Shown piece after piece: positions 8,275 to 14,962 of a stretch of DNA of 64,000 nucleotides. Position numbers and translations under genes: made by a program. The stretch comes from Oscillospiraceae bacterium (GTDB lineage Bacteria; Bacillota; Clostridia; Oscillospirales; Oscillospiraceae): assembly GCA_022846095.1 (NCBI GenBank), contig AP025583.1:4179279-4243278 (forward strand). The letters are read 5' to 3'. The notes below the pieces were generated by a model, which saw only the letters and a list, made by a program, of their open reading frames with translations, was not told where the DNA came from and did not search any database. Within the stretch, counting starts at the first letter, position 1. Each line of letters starts with the position of its first letter.

Positions 8275-8799
8275 TCAAATGTCCTCCTTAGAGAATGATT
8301 TTGCAATGGATTTGTAGATTTTTCCGACGTTTTGGAGGTTTCCGTTGAACTCCTCCAAAATATCATCGAGCTTATCGTCAAACTTCTCGGCGATTTGCTC
8401 TTTGGCCTTCTGCACGACCTCTTTTCTGAGGCGGCCTTCGTCAATTTTGGCCACGTTCTTTGCGATTTGGTCGGTTACCCCGTCCGAAATCGCGTCATAG
8501 TGCTCCTTCACGACGGCGCCGACCCGGGATTCGATCTCCCGCTTGACGTCGTCCATCACCTCGTCCGTAGCCCGCTTTACCGCGGAATAGGACTCCCGGT
8601 CTACCGCGCGCTGCACCGCCTGATCGATGACCTTAGCCGGAATATCCACCTCGGTATCATTCGCCAGCCGGTCAATGCTGGTGTCCAGCTTTTCGCAGAC
8701 TGTCTTCATCTTGGAGTGGACGCCAATGGCGTAGCCAACACCCAGCAATCCCAGGATACAGATGCCGACGCCAACAAAGGAATCCGCATTGAGTTTCAT
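8275..8799 (-). CDS. Membrane-anchored helical protein
   Basis: 174 residues, ATG 8799 with GGAGG. One N-terminal membrane segment (VGVGICILGLLGVGYAIGV) is followed by about 150 residues of amphipathic helix with frequent charged heptads (VKREIESRVGAVVKEHYDAI; VQKAKEQIAEKFDDKLDDIL). It looks like an anchored coiled-coil rod or spacer. Its stop lies only 2 nt before the start of DUF6353 copy 1, so the two are probably co-translated. No family recognised. Confidence 0.6.
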   Translation of the reverse strand: MKLNADSFVGVGICILGLLGVGYAIGVHSKMKTVCEKLDTSIDRLANDTEVDIPAKVIDQAVQRAVDRESYSAVKRATDEVMDDVKREIESRVGAVVKEHYDAISDGVTDQIAKNVAKIDEGRLRKEVVQKAKEQIAEKFDDKLDDILEEFNGNLQNVGKIYKSIAKSFSKEDI

Positions 8800-8813
8800 G
8801 GCAATCCTCCTTA

Positions 8814-9134
8814 TTAAGCCGATGTTGCGTTCAGCGCCGTATTGGATGCAGTGGCGGCGACTTCTAAGGGCATTTCCGTGACAAGCTCTCCGCCACAGGC
8901 CGCATAACCCGCCAAGTCCACAAAGGAGTCTTCCGTTCCGCCGCCAGACTTGATGCGGGCGACCTTCAGCAGCGCCATCATCATAGCTACGTCACTGGCC
9001 GAGAACTTGACGCCTTTGTAGACCGACCAGAAGTCGGCGATAGTCTGAAAGTTGTTTTCCGGAGAGCCGTAGTCCTGCTCCCGCTGACCGCAGACACACT
9101 TCTCCGCAGTGTGCAAAATATCCGCTCGTTTCAT
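8814..9134 (-). CDS. DUF6378-like phage protein
   Basis: 106 residues, starting at the ATG (9134) that overlaps the stop of the small gene upstream as ATGA. Family-like blocks are REQDYGSPENNFQTIADFW, SASDVAMMMALLKVARIKSG and EDSFVDLAGYAACGGEL. Proteins of this type are common in phages and prophages and resemble MazG/dUTPase-associated small proteins in their context, but their function is unknown to me. A longer frame beginning at 9251 is the out-of-frame reading of the small gene and was discarded. Confidence 0.7.
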   Translation of the reverse strand: MKRADILHTAEKCVCGQREQDYGSPENNFQTIADFWSVYKGVKFSASDVAMMMALLKVARIKSGGGTEDSFVDLAGYAACGGELVTEMPLEVAATASNTALNATSA

Positions 9135-9244
9135 TCCTCTTCCATCTCCCTCATATACTCGTGGTACTCGGCATCTGTGGCGAACAGCATCCACTTGCCG
9201 TTGACCATACCCTTGTATCCACAGGAAACCGTGTATCCATACAT
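9131..9244 (-). CDS. 37-residue protein coupled to the DUF6378-like gene
   Basis: Start ATG 9244 lies 8 nt after AAGGAGG; the stop overlaps the next gene's start (ATGA). The product begins MYGYTVSCGYKGMVNGKWML and ends in an acidic tail. No signal or membrane segment. The strong ribosome site and overlap make it real coding DNA. Function unknown. Confidence 0.6.
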   Translation of the reverse strand: MYGYTVSCGYKGMVNGKWMLFATDAEYHEYMREMEEE

Positions 9245-9257
9245 GGTTCACGCCTCC

Positions 9258-9872
9258 TTAATTGATTTGAACCGCCCTTGGAAGCCGGATCACATAGCCT
9301 TCCGACGTCCGTACCACCTTAGCCGCTTGAATATCCGTCCAGCCATAGCGGTTCGCCGTATAATTCCGGCAGGTGACGCCGGCCAGGTCGTAGAGATCTG
9401 CCACCGAGGCCACATCATACTTGGCGATGGCCGACTCCAGCTGATCCAGCACTAAGTCAGCATCCCCCCGGGTTTCAAATATAATGTCGTCATAGTCGTA
9501 TGCGACCGCCGCCCTGGGACGTCCGTACTCTCTCCGGTCATCCCGCCTGTCGTCGTAATACTTCTGATAGGCGATACGGGAACCGCCGCTCTTCCGTCCG
9601 CCAATGCGGCCCGTGTCCCCGAACAGAACGATGCTGATCACATCAGCGATGGCCGCTTTGACGCCGGGGACAATCACGTCGCCCAGAATAGAGCTCTTGA
9701 CGTTCTCTGCATCATCTGGCACAAAGATGTTGAGAAACCGTCGGGCCTCGCTCTTCTTTTTGGTTCTCGCCGCCCCGGTGACCACCTTATCCAGTTTCTT
9801 TTCAGTCTTGGCGGCAGCGGCGGCGTCCGATTTTTCCCTTGCGCTGTGGGAATTATTGGGGTACTCTCCCAT
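9258..9872 (-). CDS. Element protein with C-terminal domain shared with the next gene
   Basis: 204 residues, ATG 9872 with GGAGG. The N-terminal half is basic and low in complexity (ENREK-type repeats such as KTEKKLDKVVTGAARTKKK), then has a hydrophobic patch (VIVPGVKAAIADVISIVLFG) and a DDRRDDRREYGRP linker. The last 80 residues (DIIFETRGDADLVLDQLESA ... DLYDLAGV ... YGWTDIQAAKVVRTSEGYVI) match the C-terminus of the neighbour at 9888-10250. The pair therefore arose by duplication and then gained different N-termini. The domain's function is unknown to me. Confidence 0.6.
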   Translation of the reverse strand: MGEYPNNSHSAREKSDAAAAAKTEKKLDKVVTGAARTKKKSEARRFLNIFVPDDAENVKSSILGDVIVPGVKAAIADVISIVLFGDTGRIGGRKSGGSRIAYQKYYDDRRDDRREYGRPRAAVAYDYDDIIFETRGDADLVLDQLESAIAKYDVASVADLYDLAGVTCRNYTANRYGWTDIQAAKVVRTSEGYVIRLPRAVQIN

Positions 9873-9887
9873 TGTCTATCCTCCTTG

Positions 9888-10250
9888 TTAAGTCACGGGC
9901 ATGGCTCTCGGAAACTCAATGGTATATCCATCCCGTTTACGAACAACTTTTACGCCATTAAGCGTCGTCCACCCGAATTTGCAGTCCTCATAAAGAGCCC
10001 GCACCCCGGCCAGATCATAGAAATCAGCCAGTGTCACGCAACCGTATTTCGAGATGCAGTAGTTCAAGGTATCAAGAATCTTTTCAACGTCTCCTCTGGT
10101 CTCGAACAGAACCTCCTGACACTCGCGCTGATTCTGCCGTATGGAAATATCTTTGTTGTGCAGGGTGTCAACGATCGCTTTCTGGGTCATCATACTTCCC
10201 AGAACAACACCGCCCACCACCAGCAAGCCATTTTTCAGAAAACCATTCAT
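9888..10250 (-). CDS. Membrane-anchored paralogue of the 9258-9872 protein
   Basis: 120 residues, ATG 10250 after AAAGGAG. A membrane segment (GLLVVGGVVLGSMMT) replaces the basic N-terminus of its neighbour, while the C-terminus (VLFETRGDVEKILDTLNYCI ... DFYDLAGV ... FGWTTLNGVKVVRKRDGYTI) is the same domain. The two genes are 15 nt apart. Tethering the same domain once to the membrane and once to a basic, possibly nucleic-acid-binding arm suggests two locations for one activity; this is inference. Confidence 0.6.
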   Translation of the reverse strand: MNGFLKNGLLVVGGVVLGSMMTQKAIVDTLHNKDISIRQNQRECQEVLFETRGDVEKILDTLNYCISKYGCVTLADFYDLAGVRALYEDCKFGWTTLNGVKVVRKRDGYTIEFPRAMPVT

Positions 10251-10269
10251 GCTTTTCTCCTTTTCAAAA

Positions 10270-10312
10270 AGCAAAAAGGGAAAGCACCTTGTTATAGGTA
10301 CTCTCCCTTCGG
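10270..10312 (-). terminator. Intrinsic terminator after 10329-10643
   Basis: In minus orientation GTACC TATAACAA GGTGC is followed by TTTCCCTTTTTG. The stem is short but the T-rich tail is clear. Confidence 0.5.
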
Positions 10313-10328
10313 CGAACCTCTTGCTCGA

Positions 10329-10643
10329 TTACTTCTCAGAATCTTCCTCGTCGGAATCCTCCGCAGCGACTTCGGTGTACTCCGCGTCCACCACTTCGGT
10401 CTTGGCCTTTTCCGCGGCCTTCCGCTCGGCCAGCTTGGTGCCGACGAATCCCCAGAGTTTCTTCACCCCGCCGATCATGGCGTAGGCCAGGAAACCTCCG
10501 ACGACTCCAGCCACCAGCGCACCGGCGTTTCCGCTCTCCACAGCCTCGTCGACCTCAGTGACTTCGTCGAGTTCCTCGTTCTCCATCACTCTTGCGTTCA
10601 TGTCTTCCATCGTAAAGTCCTCCTTGTAAATATAATTTTCCAT
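10329..10643 (-). CDS. Small acidic membrane protein
   Basis: 104 residues if started at 10643, where GGAG from the 28-bp element motif lies 8 nt upstream. An internal ATG at 10610 also has a good site (AAGGAGG) and would give 93 residues. The protein has an acidic arm, one Gly/Ala-rich membrane segment (NAGALVAGVVGGFLAYAMIGG), a basic patch and a very acidic tail (DAEYTEVAAEDSDEEDSEK). It stands as its own unit, with motif in front and terminator behind. Function unknown. Confidence 0.6.
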   Translation of the reverse strand: MENYIYKEDFTMEDMNARVMENEELDEVTEVDEAVESGNAGALVAGVVGGFLAYAMIGGVKKLWGFVGTKLAERKAAEKAKTEVVDAEYTEVAAEDSDEEDSEK

Positions 10644-10651
10644 AGATGGTT

Positions 10652-10679
10652 CTCCATAATAGGAGATGCAATTTTTGCG
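10652..10679 (-). promoter_or_regulatory. 28-bp element motif, copy 1
   Basis: Reads CGCAAAAATTGC...TCCTATTATGGAG in minus orientation. It has the fixed CGC start and TTATGGAG end, with the 10643 start 9 nt further on. Confidence 0.65.
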
Positions 10680-10681
10680 GA

Positions 10682-11449
10682 TTAGCCCCAGCCGATGTAG
10701 CGGGGTGGGTTATGATGGCCGACGACCAGATAGGGGACACCGTCTACCAGCTGAGAACTGAAGTCCAGGTCGATCCACCCCTTGTCAATGTCCCATCCAA
10801 GGTTCTCCCCAATGGATTCATCGCAGGGGTCAAGGCCAATTTCTTCCAAAAATTCATTGACCGTGACCTTTACTTCGTCCCGCATCCGCTTGTTCAGGAC
10901 ATTCTCTGCTTTTCGCAGCGTCTCAATATCCGATTTGAAACAGGTATTGGTCAACGGGTCAAAGCAGGGGGTTTCACCCCGGCCGGTGGCGACGAATTTC
11001 CGCTCCGTCACATTGGCCTTCTCCAGCTGTTCCTTGGCTACGGCGTCCCGAATAGCCTGCTCCTTCTTCGGCCCGACGACCTCCACCGCCTTATCCTTAT
11101 ACTCCTTCAAAGCAGTCTCAGAAATGGTGTAGGCCGTGACCAGAGCCGCATTCCGCCGCGCGCTGATGGAGCTTGCCCCAATGATGCAGGCAGCAGAGCA
11201 TACGCCGGTGACGGCGGCCGGAATATAACATTTCCAGGTTGTCTTGATGATCTCAGAGGTGGTCAGACGCTTTCCATCCTCAATTTCCTTGTCATCCACC
11301 ATTCGGAGAGCCTTGGGGGTGGCCCGCACCGCCATAACAGTGGTAGCCACCATGCCCGCGATGCCGATGCCGGTCAAAATGGCCGGACTGTGCTTACGCA
11401 TGGTCTTTTGCAGCGATTTCAGCGTGTTTGTGATAACCTGTTTGTTCAC
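10682..11449 (-). CDS. DUF6353-like membrane protein, copy 2
   Basis: 255 residues from GTG 11449 with GAGGAG upstream. It has the family block SPAILTGIGIAGMVATTVMA followed by RATPKAL, a second hydrophobic segment (CYIPAAVTGVCSAACIIGA), the SARRNAALVTAYTISETALK block and the C-terminal EFLEEIGLDP...LGWDIDKGWIDLDF part. It is closer in length to copy 3 than to copy 1. It lies upstream of copy 1 with four small genes between, and its C-terminal stop is next to motif copy 1. Paralogue retention in a compact element implies distinct roles. Function unknown. Confidence 0.65.
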   Translation of the reverse strand: MNKQVITNTLKSLQKTMRKHSPAILTGIGIAGMVATTVMAVRATPKALRMVDDKEIEDGKRLTTSEIIKTTWKCYIPAAVTGVCSAACIIGASSISARRNAALVTAYTISETALKEYKDKAVEVVGPKKEQAIRDAVAKEQLEKANVTERKFVATGRGETPCFDPLTNTCFKSDIETLRKAENVLNKRMRDEVKVTVNEFLEEIGLDPCDESIGENLGWDIDKGWIDLDFSSQLVDGVPYLVVGHHNPPRYIGWG

Positions 11450-11481
11450 AACGCCTTCTCCTCTCATAAATATAATTGTGT

Positions 11482-11784
11482 TCAGCGCTCGATCGCTTTG
11501 ATGTCATCGAGAAATTCCCATACAGTTTCGGCCGCGATCTTGAAGATCCGGTGCTGGGCATCCGTGTTGCAGGTTTCGGAGAAAAGCTCCATTTTTGATG
11601 CAAACTTCTCCAAAGTTTCCGATGCCAGCGTCCACGGGTGGTCCCAGACATCTTGCAGCAGCTCCTCCAAAGCCCATCTGGAGAACGTGACTTCCTCGGC
11701 CTCATGCTGGGGCCAGTCGGACCTTGGCGGTTCCTCAAATCCGTTCAAAACCGACATGAGAAATAGAATGGCCCGTTCATTCAT
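11482..11784 (-). CDS. Soluble element protein of unknown function
   Basis: 100 residues from ATG 11784 (CAGGAG ten bases upstream). A longer start at 11871 with GAGGAG is possible but would overlap the preceding gene and its terminator by 53 nt, so I prefer the shorter form. Helical and acidic, with EVTFSRWALEELLQDVWDHP and IFKIAAETVWEFLDDIKAIE. No membrane segment or motif. It would be read only by transcription passing the terminator at 11806-11830, so expression may be attenuated. Confidence 0.5.
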   Translation of the reverse strand: MNERAILFLMSVLNGFEEPPRSDWPQHEAEEVTFSRWALEELLQDVWDHPWTLASETLEKFASKMELFSETCNTDAQHRIFKIAAETVWEFLDDIKAIER

Positions 11785-11805
11785 GGACAGCGGCTCCTGC
11801 AAAAG

Positions 11806-11830
11806 CAAAGAGCCCCAGTCAGGGCTCCTC
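11806..11830 (-). terminator. Terminator overlapping the stop codon of 11819-11995
   Basis: Minus orientation GGAGCCCTGACTGGGGCTC then TTTGCTTTTG. The TGA stop of the upstream gene lies in the loop region, an economical layout. Confidence 0.6.
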
Positions 11831-11995
11831 GCTTTCAGTTGTTCCATGCTCACGGGCGGCAAGCGCTTCATTCACTTTCTCCTCGATGACCGCGTCCTGC
11901 TCCTTATTGTCGGCCCAGGCGGACAGCAGCGTGCCAATTCCGCCAAGAGCCATCCCAACCAGGGACAGGACCTTAAATATCGCTTTCTGGTTCAT
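11819..11995 (-). CDS. 58-residue one-helix membrane protein
   Basis: Starts at ATG 11995 after AGGAGG and begins MNQKAIFKVLSLVGMALGGI, a membrane segment, followed by a charged helix (NKEQDAVIEEKVNEALAARE) and an acidic end. A nine-codon reading frame (M-K-T-G-G-L-S-L-stop, from ATG 12019) precedes it and overlaps its start as TTATGA; the GGAG of the 28-bp motif would serve that leader. The stop lies inside a terminator hairpin. Function unknown. Confidence 0.6.
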   Translation of the reverse strand: MNQKAIFKVLSLVGMALGGIGTLLSAWADNKEQDAVIEEKVNEALAAREHGTTESEEP

Positions 11996-12022
11996 AAACT
12001 CAAACCTCCTGTTTTCATGGTT

Positions 12023-12050
12023 CTCCATAATAGGACATGCTATTTCTGCG
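12023..12050 (-). promoter_or_regulatory. 28-bp element motif, copy 2
   Basis: Minus orientation CGCAGAAATAGCATG...CCTATTATGGAG. It precedes the 11819-11995 gene. Confidence 0.65.
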
Positions 12051-12056
12051 GACTGG

Positions 12057-12887
12057 TCAAATCTCCATGTCCTCCCATTCTTCCTCGCTGACCGGCGGGA
12101 ACGGCGCGTCAATGATGTAGCACTCCACCTCGCCATTCAGCCCGTCGTCCACCACAGTCTTCTGATGGTCGAAATCCACCCAGTAGAGACCATCCGAAAC
12201 CATCCAGCCCACTTCATCTCCACCTCGCACCTTGGAAACGCCCAGGAATTCGTAGAACTGGTTCAGGGTGATGAACCCGCCGCTGAGAGCGAAATTCCGG
12301 TTGAGGTGGTATTCAGCCTGTAAGACCTGACTGATGGTTGCCTGAAAATATCGGTCGGAAATGGCGTCGTAGAATAGGCGCTCCTCCTCATTGGCATCCT
12401 CGAACCCCACCGAAGTCATTTGGGCGAGGGAACCTGCGGAGATTGTCGGTTTTGTGCTCTTTTCCGCGGCCAAAGATGCCATCACTTTCTTGTGGGCCTC
12501 TTCGCCGTAGAGTTCCTTTACCTTTTGTTTGTAGCTATTGAAGGAACGGCTTGCCAGAGCGTAGGCGCTGACCAAAGAGGCCTGTTGACGCCGATTTAGG
12601 GCATTTGCGCCGAAAATACACCCGATTGTAGCGATTCCCGTGGCCGCCGCAGGGATATAGCATCGCCAGCAAGCTGCTATCGTCTCCATTCGGGTCAAAT
12701 TTTCACCATTTTCAGCATTTTTGACCTCTTTTTCCTTCTCAATGCACTTGAGCGCCTTGGGCGTGGCCTTGACCGCCAGAACCACTGTGACCACTACACC
12801 GGCCGCGCTGATGCAGGTCAATATCGTCGGCGTCGCTTTCTTGAACGCCTTTCCGGCCCTCTGGAACAGGGCTGGTTTTGCTTTCAC
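12057..12887 (-). CDS. DUF6353-like membrane protein, copy 3
   Basis: 276 residues from GTG 12887 after AAGGAGG. Shared family features: TPTILTCISAAGVVVTVVLA then KATPKAL, CYIPAAATGIATIGCIFGA, NRRQQASLVSAYALASRSFN, and C-terminal LNQFYEFLGVSKV...VGWMVSDGLYWVDFDHQ. Copies 2 and 3 share the CWRCYIPAA/CYIPAA segment almost exactly, so they are the more recent duplicates. The C-terminus ends in a short acidic tail. Membrane topology is as for the other copies. Function unknown. Confidence 0.65.
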   Translation of the reverse strand: MKAKPALFQRAGKAFKKATPTILTCISAAGVVVTVVLAVKATPKALKCIEKEKEVKNAENGENLTRMETIAACWRCYIPAAATGIATIGCIFGANALNRRQQASLVSAYALASRSFNSYKQKVKELYGEEAHKKVMASLAAEKSTKPTISAGSLAQMTSVGFEDANEEERLFYDAISDRYFQATISQVLQAEYHLNRNFALSGGFITLNQFYEFLGVSKVRGGDEVGWMVSDGLYWVDFDHQKTVVDDGLNGEVECYIIDAPFPPVSEEEWEDMEI

Positions 12888-12900
12888 GTCCGTACCCTCC

Positions 12901-13473
12901 TTAAATATAATTGAAGATATGGTGCTTCCGGCAGATCTCGCAGAACTCGCCCCGCAGAGCGTTGTGCACCTCCAGAATTACGGGAACCTTCGGCGGCTCC
13001 GGCGTCTGAATGGAGTGACCCAGCACCGCTTCCACGAAATCCACGACCTTTCCGGCCGTACCATCCAGAACATAGCCAGTATAGGCCGTGATGACCAGCT
13101 TTTCCCGCTCAGTCAACTTGGGCCTCCGGTTGAACCGGCGATATTTCTGGTAGAGTTCCTGAATGCCGAAGTCCTCTCCAGACTTCTGCCAATCCAGATG
13201 GTGCTTGTCCGCGTCGAGGACTACCGTGCCGTGCTTGATCGCCCGTACCAGCTCCTCCCCGGTGGCCCCGTACCAGCACATGTCGGCAATCAGGTTGGAA
13301 TTCTTGCCCACCTGAATCTGGTGCTGCTTGGGGGAACGGAATACCGGCTCTGCCCTGTCGGGAATGGCATACTCGGCCTTGGGACAAAACGCAGCCACCT
13401 CGTCATACTGCTCTTTCGTCAGAAAAGGCTCGATTCCTCTTTTACTCAGAATATCAAGATAGGTCTTAGGCAT
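12901..13473 (-). CDS. Unknown element protein with mobile-element-type central domain
   Basis: 190 residues, ATG 13473 with GGAG. Residues about 45-115 hold NLIADMCWYGATGEELVRAI, VVLDADKHHLDWQKSGEDFG and YQKYRRFN, a pattern I have seen in uncharacterised phage and conjugative-element proteins. The C-terminus has CEICRKHH, a possible partial metal site. Soluble, with no membrane segment. Its stop lies 13 nt before DUF6353 copy 3, so they share an mRNA. I do not know the function. Confidence 0.55.
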   Translation of the reverse strand: MPKTYLDILSKRGIEPFLTKEQYDEVAAFCPKAEYAIPDRAEPVFRSPKQHQIQVGKNSNLIADMCWYGATGEELVRAIKHGTVVLDADKHHLDWQKSGEDFGIQELYQKYRRFNRRPKLTEREKLVITAYTGYVLDGTAGKVVDFVEAVLGHSIQTPEPPKVPVILEVHNALRGEFCEICRKHHIFNYI

Positions 13474-13488
13474 GGTGCTTTTCTCCTT

Positions 13489-13812
13489 TCAATCTCCGAA
13501 ATATAATCCGTCCAGAATGGATTGCGCCGCATCTCTGGACATGGAAAAGATAAAGTTTGGGTCATCCGTTTCTCTTGCCGACACAGCCATCCTCTCCACA
13601 AACCCTGCCACTACGGCGGTGGGAGAATCTCCTTCATGCCTGTCGATCTCCTGGAGCAGCTGTTCCAACGTGAACTTCTGAATGCTGAGTTCCTTGAAAT
13701 ATTGGTCATTTGCTGAAACAAGCCCCATATTGTGCTCAAGGTCGCCGATCAGGTCTTCGATGAAGGAGCCCATGACAACATCGGGATATCCAATTTCCGG
13801 TTTCATAGGCAT
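13489..13812 (-). CDS. Small protein coupled to the BRO-N gene
   Basis: The ATG at 13812 overlaps the BRO-N stop (TGATG), which fits re-initiation and explains the weak ribosome site. The product is about 107 residues, acidic and helical (IEDLIGDLEHNMGLVSANDQ; FTLEQLLQEIDRHEG; SMSRDAAQSILDGLYFGD). No membrane segment or known motif. Its tight linkage suggests it works with the BRO-N protein. Function unknown. Confidence 0.6.
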   Translation of the reverse strand: MPMKPEIGYPDVVMGSFIEDLIGDLEHNMGLVSANDQYFKELSIQKFTLEQLLQEIDRHEGDSPTAVVAGFVERMAVSARETDDPNFIFSMSRDAAQSILDGLYFGD

Positions 13813-14270
13813 CAAAACTTAAAGGGGACCTGCTCCACGTCGCCGCCTGGAACGGTGACAGAGCGCATGAGCATACCGGTCGCCTCGTCGAAATAGATCG
13901 TGTCCGCCTGATGATCCCAATCCTCGAACTGCTCCGAGATATTCTTTCCACGGGACCGGCGCAGCGCAATCAGCTCCTCATGGATAACACGTCGCCATGC
14001 CCGGGCAAGTGTCTTCCGGCTCTGGGCCAGCACATTGTAAAGGCCAGTTTCTGTGATGAATGTGACTTTCCGGCGCTGACCCGCCACAACGGTCGGGAGC
14101 ACCACCTTTTCATCCTCTTCGCAGATGCTGGTCAGGTTCCAGACATTGTTGCTTCCGTACTCCAGCAGGTCGGCCACATCCGTCGCTTTGAATAAGGGTT
14201 CGTCCAGATCCCCATATACCGGCAGAGTGTGGTTCTTGAATTGGATACTGCCTACGATTTTGACTTCCAT
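13812..14270 (-). CDS. BRO-N domain protein (antirepressor-like)
   Basis: 152 residues, ATG 14270 with AAAGGAGAA. The first 115 residues match the BRO-N/phage antirepressor N-terminal domain: GDLDEPLFKATDVADLLEYG, WNLTSICEEDEKV, RKVTFITETGLYNVLAQSRK, and the end of the domain WRRVIHEELIALRRS. The C-terminal part is short and lacks a second recognised domain. BRO-N proteins bind DNA or repressors in phages and large DNA viruses. It is read from a unit that starts with motif copy 3 and the tRNA-like gene, so it may control the lysogeny or mobilisation switch; that is inference. Confidence 0.8.
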   Translation of the reverse strand: MEVKIVGSIQFKNHTLPVYGDLDEPLFKATDVADLLEYGSNNVWNLTSICEEDEKVVLPTVVAGQRRKVTFITETGLYNVLAQSRKTLARAWRRVIHEELIALRRSRGKNISEQFEDWDHQADTIYFDEATGMLMRSVTVPGGDVEQVPFKF

Positions 14271-14300
14271 ACGTATTCTCCTTTTTCAAAAAAATTTAGA

Positions 14301-14373
14301 GAAGATGTATCGGACTCGAACCGATGACCTCCGGACGGGTTTGTCCGGCGCTCTACCACTGAGCTAACTTCCT
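14301..14373 (-). tRNA. tRNA-like gene, isotype undetermined
   Basis: Minus strand shows D arm GCTC AGTGGTA GAGC, T arm ATCGG TTCGAGT CCGAT and anticodon stem CCGGA/TCCGG. Two oddities stand out. The anticodon loop is eight bases (CAAACCCG), with no U at the usual position 33. The acceptor can be drawn either as seven pairs with one mismatch (AGGAAGT/ACATCTT) or as a longer ten-pair helix using GAGAGGAAGT/ACATCTTCTC. No CCA is encoded. A T7 run follows. Motif copy 3 ends just one base before it. It may be a degenerate tRNA or a tRNA-like leader of the BRO-N mRNA. Confidence 0.65.
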
Positions 14374-14401
14374 CTCCATAATAGGAATTGCAAATTTTGC
14401 G
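14374..14401 (-). promoter_or_regulatory. 28-bp element motif, copy 3 (before tRNA-like gene)
   Basis: Minus orientation CGCAAAATTTGCA...CCTATTATGGAG, ending directly at the tRNA-like gene. A tRNA needs no ribosome site, so the conserved GGAG here argues that the motif acts on DNA. Confidence 0.7.
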
Positions 14402-14402
14402 G

Positions 14403-14428
14403 AAGAAAGGAAAAAGCCCCTGTTCGGG
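14403..14428 (-). terminator. Terminator after 14438-14653
   Basis: Minus orientation GGCCCCGAACAGGGGC followed by TTTTTCCTTTC. Confidence 0.65.
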
Positions 14429-14437
14429 GCCTTCGCC

Positions 14438-14653
14438 TCAGAGCCCGATACTCTTCAGTAATCTGTCGAGTTCTTCCTTCGTGAGTTCCAAATCCACATT
14501 CAGTTCCACATGCATCTTGTCCTCCATCACGGTCGTCCGCAGCCGGTTGAGCCTGATGTCAACATCATAGCCCAGCTTGTCGCGAACCATCTTTTTGGCA
14601 AACTTCGATGCGATCATAGTCGTAAATTTTGATTCAAGTCTCATTTCGTCCAT
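14438..14653 (-). CDS. 71-residue soluble protein
   Basis: ATG 14653 follows GGAGATAAAGGGGC. The protein is charged and helical: KFTTMIASKFAKKMVRDKLG, then VDIRLNRLRTTVMEDKMHV and VDLELTKEELDRLLKSIGL. No membrane segment. It is preceded by motif copy 4 and followed by a terminator, so it is an independent unit. No family recognised. Confidence 0.55.
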   Translation of the reverse strand: MDEMRLESKFTTMIASKFAKKMVRDKLGYDVDIRLNRLRTTVMEDKMHVELNVDLELTKEELDRLLKSIGL

Positions 14654-14659
14654 GCCCCT

Positions 14660-14902
14660 TTATCTCCTTTCATGAGCATCGTTCTCCGTAATAGAACCTG
14701 CGAAATGAGCGCAAATATAAAAAGGAAAGAGCTCTTGTCTGGGCCCAATCCCTGAGTAAACCCAATTCTCCTTTGCAAAGAACAGCGGAACGGCAATCAT
14801 TCCGATGACCACCAGCGCCGTCGCATCGTTTACCACAAGAGCCGGTACGCTCCCGCAGGCCAACAATCCAATCGCGCACAGTTTATTCTTTAATGTCTCC
14901 AT
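14660..14902 (-). CDS. Small two-helix membrane protein
   Basis: 80 residues from ATG 14902 with GGGAG nine bases upstream. Two hydrophobic stretches (KLCAIGLLACGSVPALVV and ATALVVIGMIAVPLFFA) precede a polar tail. The tail is read through a hairpin (GGGCCC...GAGCTC with TTTCCTTTTT) and through motif copy 4, so its last 25 residues may be an accident of a missing early stop. Function unknown. Confidence 0.45.
   Translation of the reverse strand: METLKNKLCAIGLLACGSVPALVVNDATALVVIGMIAVPLFFAKENWVYSGIGPRQELFPFYICAHFAGSITENDAHERR
14684..14711 (-). promoter_or_regulatory. 28-bp element motif, copy 4
   Basis: Minus orientation CGCTCATTTCGCAGG...CTATTACGGAG; it is the only copy with TTAC in place of TTAT. 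It precedes 14438-14653. Confidence 0.55.
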
Positions 14903-14934
14903 AAACCGCAACTCCCTTCAAAAATGAGTTGGTT

Positions 14935-14962
14935 TCCCATAAAGGAAGTTGTCAAATCGGCG
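14935..14962 (-). promoter_or_regulatory. 28-bp element motif, copy 5
   Basis: Minus orientation CGCCGATTTGACAAC...CTTTATGGGA. It overlaps the stop codon of 14952-15311 and precedes 14660-14902. Confidence 0.5.

Noticed and set aside
8814-9251. Long form of the DUF6378-like protein
   Set aside because: Its extra N-terminus is the out-of-frame reading of the 37-residue gene, which has the ribosome site.
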